53,327 nucleotides of DNA from Deltaproteobacteria bacterium (GTDB lineage Bacteria; Desulfobacterota; DSM-4660; Desulfatiglandales; HGW-15), in NCBI GenBank assembly GCA_016930835.1, contig JAFGGA010000149.1:1-53327 (forward strand), read 5' to 3'. The translations under genes were made by a program, and so were the position numbers. The notes beneath the pieces were generated by a model. That model made no database searches, had not been told where the DNA came from, and saw nothing but the letters and a program-made list of their open reading frames with translations. Position 1 is the stretch's first letter. The number at the start of each line of letters is the position of its first letter. Below are positions 50,671 to 53,327 of the stretch, piece by piece.

Positions 50671-51231
50671 ATGGATCAAAGAAAAAAAATACTTCAGGTC
50701 GCCGGGGATCTGATGAGCAGGAGAGGATATAAGGGGACTTCCATTCAAGAAATTGCCAACCATGTTGGAATACATAAAACCACCATCTTCCATTATTTTA
50801 AAAACAAAGAAGAATTACTTTTGAACGTAATTGAAATCGGAATTCAAGAAAGTATCAGTGAACTGGAAAGTCTCATTGAGGACAAATCCCTATCTCCTGA
50901 AGAACGACTAAAGCGATTTATCTATAGCCACTTGGATGGGATTGTTAAATATAAGAATAATGTAAATGTTTATCACAATGACGTCATATTCCTCTCCAGA
51001 GAGCATCGAAAAAAGTATCTTGGGCTGCGGGAACATTATCGGAAATGTTTCGAAACCGCGGTTAAAGAAGTTATGAATTCAAGCTCGGAAACATTCAAGG
51101 AATTAGATCTTAAAATCGTTACTTTAGGGATACTGGGAATGCAGAATTGGGCCGTGAAATGGTATAAGAAATCAGGAAAATACAGCACAAAAGAAATCAC
51201 GGATATTTTCTATAAGATGCTCGTAAGATAA
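50671..51231 (+). CDS. TetR-family transcriptional regulator
   Basis: A 186-residue regulator with an N-terminal helix-turn-helix (about residues 5-50; LMSRRGYKGTSIQEIANHVG and KTTIFHYFKNKEELL) and a C-terminal helical domain ending RLKIVTLG-type segments typical of the QacR/FadR-like group. The autoregulatory palindrome lies just upstream and a second copy near the ubiX unit. It heads a unit with a muconate-cycloisomerase-like enzyme, a crotonase and a UbiD-type enzyme, and probably senses an acyl-CoA or aromatic intermediate of that unit. No clear ribosome-binding site; GAGGCAAATA is the best. Confidence 0.9.
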   Translation: MDQRKKILQVAGDLMSRRGYKGTSIQEIANHVGIHKTTIFHYFKNKEELLLNVIEIGIQESISELESLIEDKSLSPEERLKRFIYSHLDGIVKYKNNVNVYHNDVIFLSREHRKKYLGLREHYRKCFETAVKEVMNSSSETFKELDLKIVTLGILGMQNWAVKWYKKSGKYSTKEITDIFYKMLVR

Positions 51232-51262
51232 AGATAATCCAGAAAAATAAAAAAGAAAACTT

Positions 51263-52363
51263 ATGAAAATTTCAGCTATCGAGACAATCCCCTTTCGCAT
51301 CCCATTGAAGAAACCCAGTAAATGGGCAAGGGGAGAACAACTTGCGGCGGAACACTTGCTGGTAAAAATCTTCACAGACGAAGGTGTTGTGGGTATCTCG
51401 GAAGCCCTTCCTCGCCCTACCGTATATGGGGAATCCATTGAATCCATAAAATATGCAATCGATCAGTGGTTAGGTCCCATGGTTATAGGTATGGATCCAT
51501 TTGAACTAGAGAGAATCTGGGACAACTTTCACAGTATTGCATGGAACCCTGCAGCAAAATCTTCAATTGATATCGCCCTACATGACATCATCGGAAAGGC
51601 ATTGGGCCAGCCCTGTTATAAACTATTTGGGTGTTGGTCAAATAAGGTGAGTTTATCCTGGAATATAGGCTTGAATTCTCTGGTGGAGATGGTGAAAGAA
51701 GGCTTAGAAATGGTTGAAGCCTATGGATTTAAGGCCATTAAATTGAAAACCGGGATTGACCCGGCAAAAGATGTTGAAATGGTCAAAGCTATCAGAAGGG
51801 AACTGGGTGAGGATATCTTGATTTATATCGATGCGAACCAGGGTTATGATCCCTATACCGCCCTGAAGGCTATTCATAAAATGATGGAATATAATATCGC
51901 TTTTGTCGAAGAACCGTGTCCGGTCCGGGACATAAAAGGACGGAAAATGGTGAGTGAAAAACTCGATATTCCTTTGATGGGTGATGAAAGCTGTCTTACG
52001 CCTGCAGATGTTGCAAGGGAAATAGATGCAGGGTGTCTGAGGATAATAAGTATAAAGACGGCAAGAACCGGTTTTAGCCTTTCAAAAAAGATCATACATC
52101 TCTGTGAGGAGGCAGGGATCCGTAATCTCCTTGGCTTGCAGGGGGAGACGGGGATAGGGTCCATAAGCAGTGCCCATCTTTGCGCCGCATATAAAAATAC
52201 CAACTTCTATTACCCGAGTGAAAACTCATTTTTTCTTTTATTGACCGACGATATTTTGAAAAAGCCGTTAGAGATAAAAGAGGGTTTTCTGGAACTAACG
52301 GATGCCCCGGGGCTGGGGGTCGAGATCGATGAAGCCAGGTTTAAAAAGTTCAGGATGAATTGA
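51263..52363 (+). CDS. Enolase-superfamily enzyme, muconate lactonizing (MLE) subgroup
   Basis: A 366-residue enolase-superfamily protein with an alpha+beta cap (about 1-125) and a modified TIM barrel. Catalytic layout is complete: K160 and K162 (IKLKTG), metal ligands D190 (DANQGY), E216 (EEPCP) and D241 (GDES), and K265 (SIKTARTG) on the opposite face. This Lys-x-Lys/Lys pattern marks the MLE subgroup, which includes muconate cycloisomerase, o-succinylbenzoate synthase and dipeptide epimerases. It starts 31 bp after the TetR stop and touches the next gene. In this anaerobic context a racemisation or cycloisomerisation of a non-aromatic acid is plausible. Confidence 0.9.
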   Translation: MKISAIETIPFRIPLKKPSKWARGEQLAAEHLLVKIFTDEGVVGISEALPRPTVYGESIESIKYAIDQWLGPMVIGMDPFELERIWDNFHSIAWNPAAKSSIDIALHDIIGKALGQPCYKLFGCWSNKVSLSWNIGLNSLVEMVKEGLEMVEAYGFKAIKLKTGIDPAKDVEMVKAIRRELGEDILIYIDANQGYDPYTALKAIHKMMEYNIAFVEEPCPVRDIKGRKMVSEKLDIPLMGDESCLTPADVAREIDAGCLRIISIKTARTGFSLSKKIIHLCEEAGIRNLLGLQGETGIGSISSAHLCAAYKNTNFYYPSENSFFLLLTDDILKKPLEIKEGFLELTDAPGLGVEIDEARFKKFRMN

Positions 52364-53164
52364 GTGATGATCATGACGGATTACAAAAATATTATTTTTA
52401 GTAGGCACGAGTTTATCGGCAAGGTGATATTCAATCGTCCCGGAGTATTGAATGCTGTTGATTATGACACCATTATTGAGTTCAAGGACATACTCGCAAA
52501 GATTGCAGAGGACTCGGATATCCGCGTTCTTGTCATTACAGGTTCAGGGGAGAAGTCATTTATCGTAGGCGCTGACCAGAAGGAAATCAAAATGCAGTTC
52601 CATGATGAAGAAAGGGCAAAAAGTTTTGAAATGCAGTGCCGTCGCGGGTTTTCGATGTTAGCGGGGTTGGGAAAACCCTCTATCTGCGCGATAAACGGCT
52701 ACGCCTTTGGACTTGGGTTGCAACTAGCTCTTGCCTGTACATTCAGGATAATCTCTTTCGAGGCAAAAATGGGGTTGCCGGAAATCAATATGGGTTTTTT
52801 CCCCAGTATGGGGGCAACCCAGCGGCTGACCCGCATCGTGGGCGAAGCAAAAGCTATGGATCTGATCCTGACCGGTGAGACGATAGATGCCGATGAAGCC
52901 TTTCGTATTGGTCTTGCTTCGCGAATCGTTCCGCATGAGGAACTGGATGGATTTGTAGGAAACTTTGCTGAAAAACTTGCGGAAAAGAGTCCCCTGACCA
53001 TGGGATTGGCCATGGAGGCCGTGAGCAAAGGTGCAGATATGAGGATAGAAGACGGGCTGGAGCATGAGGCGAGGTTGTCGGATATTTGCCTAAAGAGTGA
53101 TGATGCAAAGGAAGGCATCAAGGCCAGGAATGAAAAAAGGAAACCCGATTTCCAGGGGCGTTAG
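52364..53164 (+). CDS. Enoyl-CoA hydratase/isomerase (crotonase) family protein
   Basis: A 266-residue crotonase-fold protein. Oxyanion hole segments: FIVGADQKEI near residue 63 and NGYAFGLGLQLALAC near residue 109. One catalytic Glu is kept (LPE near residue 140, equivalent to Glu164 of rat hydratase), but the other (Glu144) is Gln in GLGLQ, so water addition may be altered and isomerase or hydrolase activity is possible. The end FQGR is common in this family. It abuts the MLE-family gene (stop TGA then ATG-rich overlap) and precedes the UbiD-type gene. Confidence 0.88.
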   Translation: MMIMTDYKNIIFSRHEFIGKVIFNRPGVLNAVDYDTIIEFKDILAKIAEDSDIRVLVITGSGEKSFIVGADQKEIKMQFHDEERAKSFEMQCRRGFSMLAGLGKPSICAINGYAFGLGLQLALACTFRIISFEAKMGLPEINMGFFPSMGATQRLTRIVGEAKAMDLILTGETIDADEAFRIGLASRIVPHEELDGFVGNFAEKLAEKSPLTMGLAMEAVSKGADMRIEDGLEHEARLSDICLKSDDAKEGIKARNEKRKPDFQGR

Positions 53165-53276
53165 TGTGTGGAATGCGATATCCGGCATCTGTGGACACTC
53201 CATGCAATAGTCAGTGATTTCTGCAACATATGGAGTTTTAGATATGATTTGATATTTTATGAGAAAGGAAAGGAAA

Positions 53277-53327
53277 ATGGCTCATAAAGACCTAAGAGAA
53301 TGGATAGCAAAGCTGGAAGAAGAAGGA
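53277..53327 (+). CDS. ubiD: UbiD-type decarboxylase, N-terminal fragment
   Basis: Only the first 17 codons lie in the window (MAHKDLREWIAKLEEEG). The DLREWI/F...LEEEGEL pattern is the usual N-terminus of UbiD-family prFMN-dependent decarboxylases. AAAGGAAAGG precedes the ATG. The ubiX gene at 49257 supports the reading. Confidence is limited by the short visible part. Confidence 0.6.
   Translation, partial: MAHKDLREWIAKLEEEG

Overview
The window looks like a chromosomal stretch from a strictly anaerobic bacterium, most likely a Desulfobacterota (sulfate-reducer or syntroph-like) species. This is inferred from gene families, not from a marker gene: TRAP transporters, an aldehyde:ferredoxin oxidoreductase, a B12-dependent acyl-CoA mutase, a UGSC-type selenoprotein, UbiX/UbiD, a xanthine-dehydrogenase-type hydroxylase, and abundant small palindromic repeats around ATTCCG cores. 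There is no rRNA, tRNA, CRISPR array, phage or intact insertion sequence.

Layout. 0.2-5.6 kb: a mannose-1-phosphate guanylyltransferase and a two-gene heterodimeric ABC exporter. 5.6-39.7 kb: a large catabolic region that I read as one regulon. It holds (i) a CGGC-domain protein, an SDR lacking its catalytic Tyr, a TRAP binding protein and two VOC proteins; (ii) two more TRAP binding proteins, DctQ, DctM, DhaK, DhaL, a TPI-like isomerase, ThDP-dependent E1 alpha/beta, an unrecognised protein, an FucI/AraA-like isomerase, MmgE/PrpD and an RpiB-like isomerase; (iii) a GntR/FCD regulator, both subunits of an acyl-CoA mutase, an AMP-forming ligase, a second MmgE/PrpD and an AFOR; (iv) on the minus strand, an acyl-CoA carboxyltransferase, a fourth TRAP binding protein, an SDR, a benzoylformate-decarboxylase-like ThDP enzyme and a Na+/Ca2+-type antiporter. 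A nearly identical AT-rich palindrome (ATACATTATATATAGTGTAT or a close variant) overlaps or directly follows a sigma70-like promoter in front of all four units. The GntR regulator is encoded directly behind one of these sites.

The combination DhaK + DhaL + EryH/LerI-like TPI + EryI/DerI-like RpiB is the known set for L-erythrulose -> L-erythrulose-1-P -> D-erythrulose-4-P -> D-erythrose-4-P. Here it sits with carboxylate-type TRAP transporters, an FucI-like isomerase, E1-type and BFD-type ThDP enzymes and a CoA-mutase/carboxyltransferase arm. I propose an undescribed anaerobic pathway in which a hydroxy-acid or branched sugar acid is imported and split into a tetrulose plus an acyl unit handled as CoA ester. 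The substrate is unknown.

40-53.3 kb: a crotonase homologue; a selenoprotein of the UGSC family with an in-frame UGA (Sec115) and a clear bacterial SECIS hairpin, followed by a good terminator; a TetR/MoaD-like/CoxM-CoxS-CoxL molybdenum hydroxylase operon with an OFA-type MFS carrier; then UbiX (minus strand), a TetR regulator with two CCAACTGGTTGG-type operators, a muconate-cycloisomerase-family enzyme, a second crotonase and the first 17 codons of a UbiD-type decarboxylase cut by the window end.

Several intergenic regions carry MITE-like repeats. One family is present twice around the second VOC gene, with its inner core inverted relative to its outer arms.
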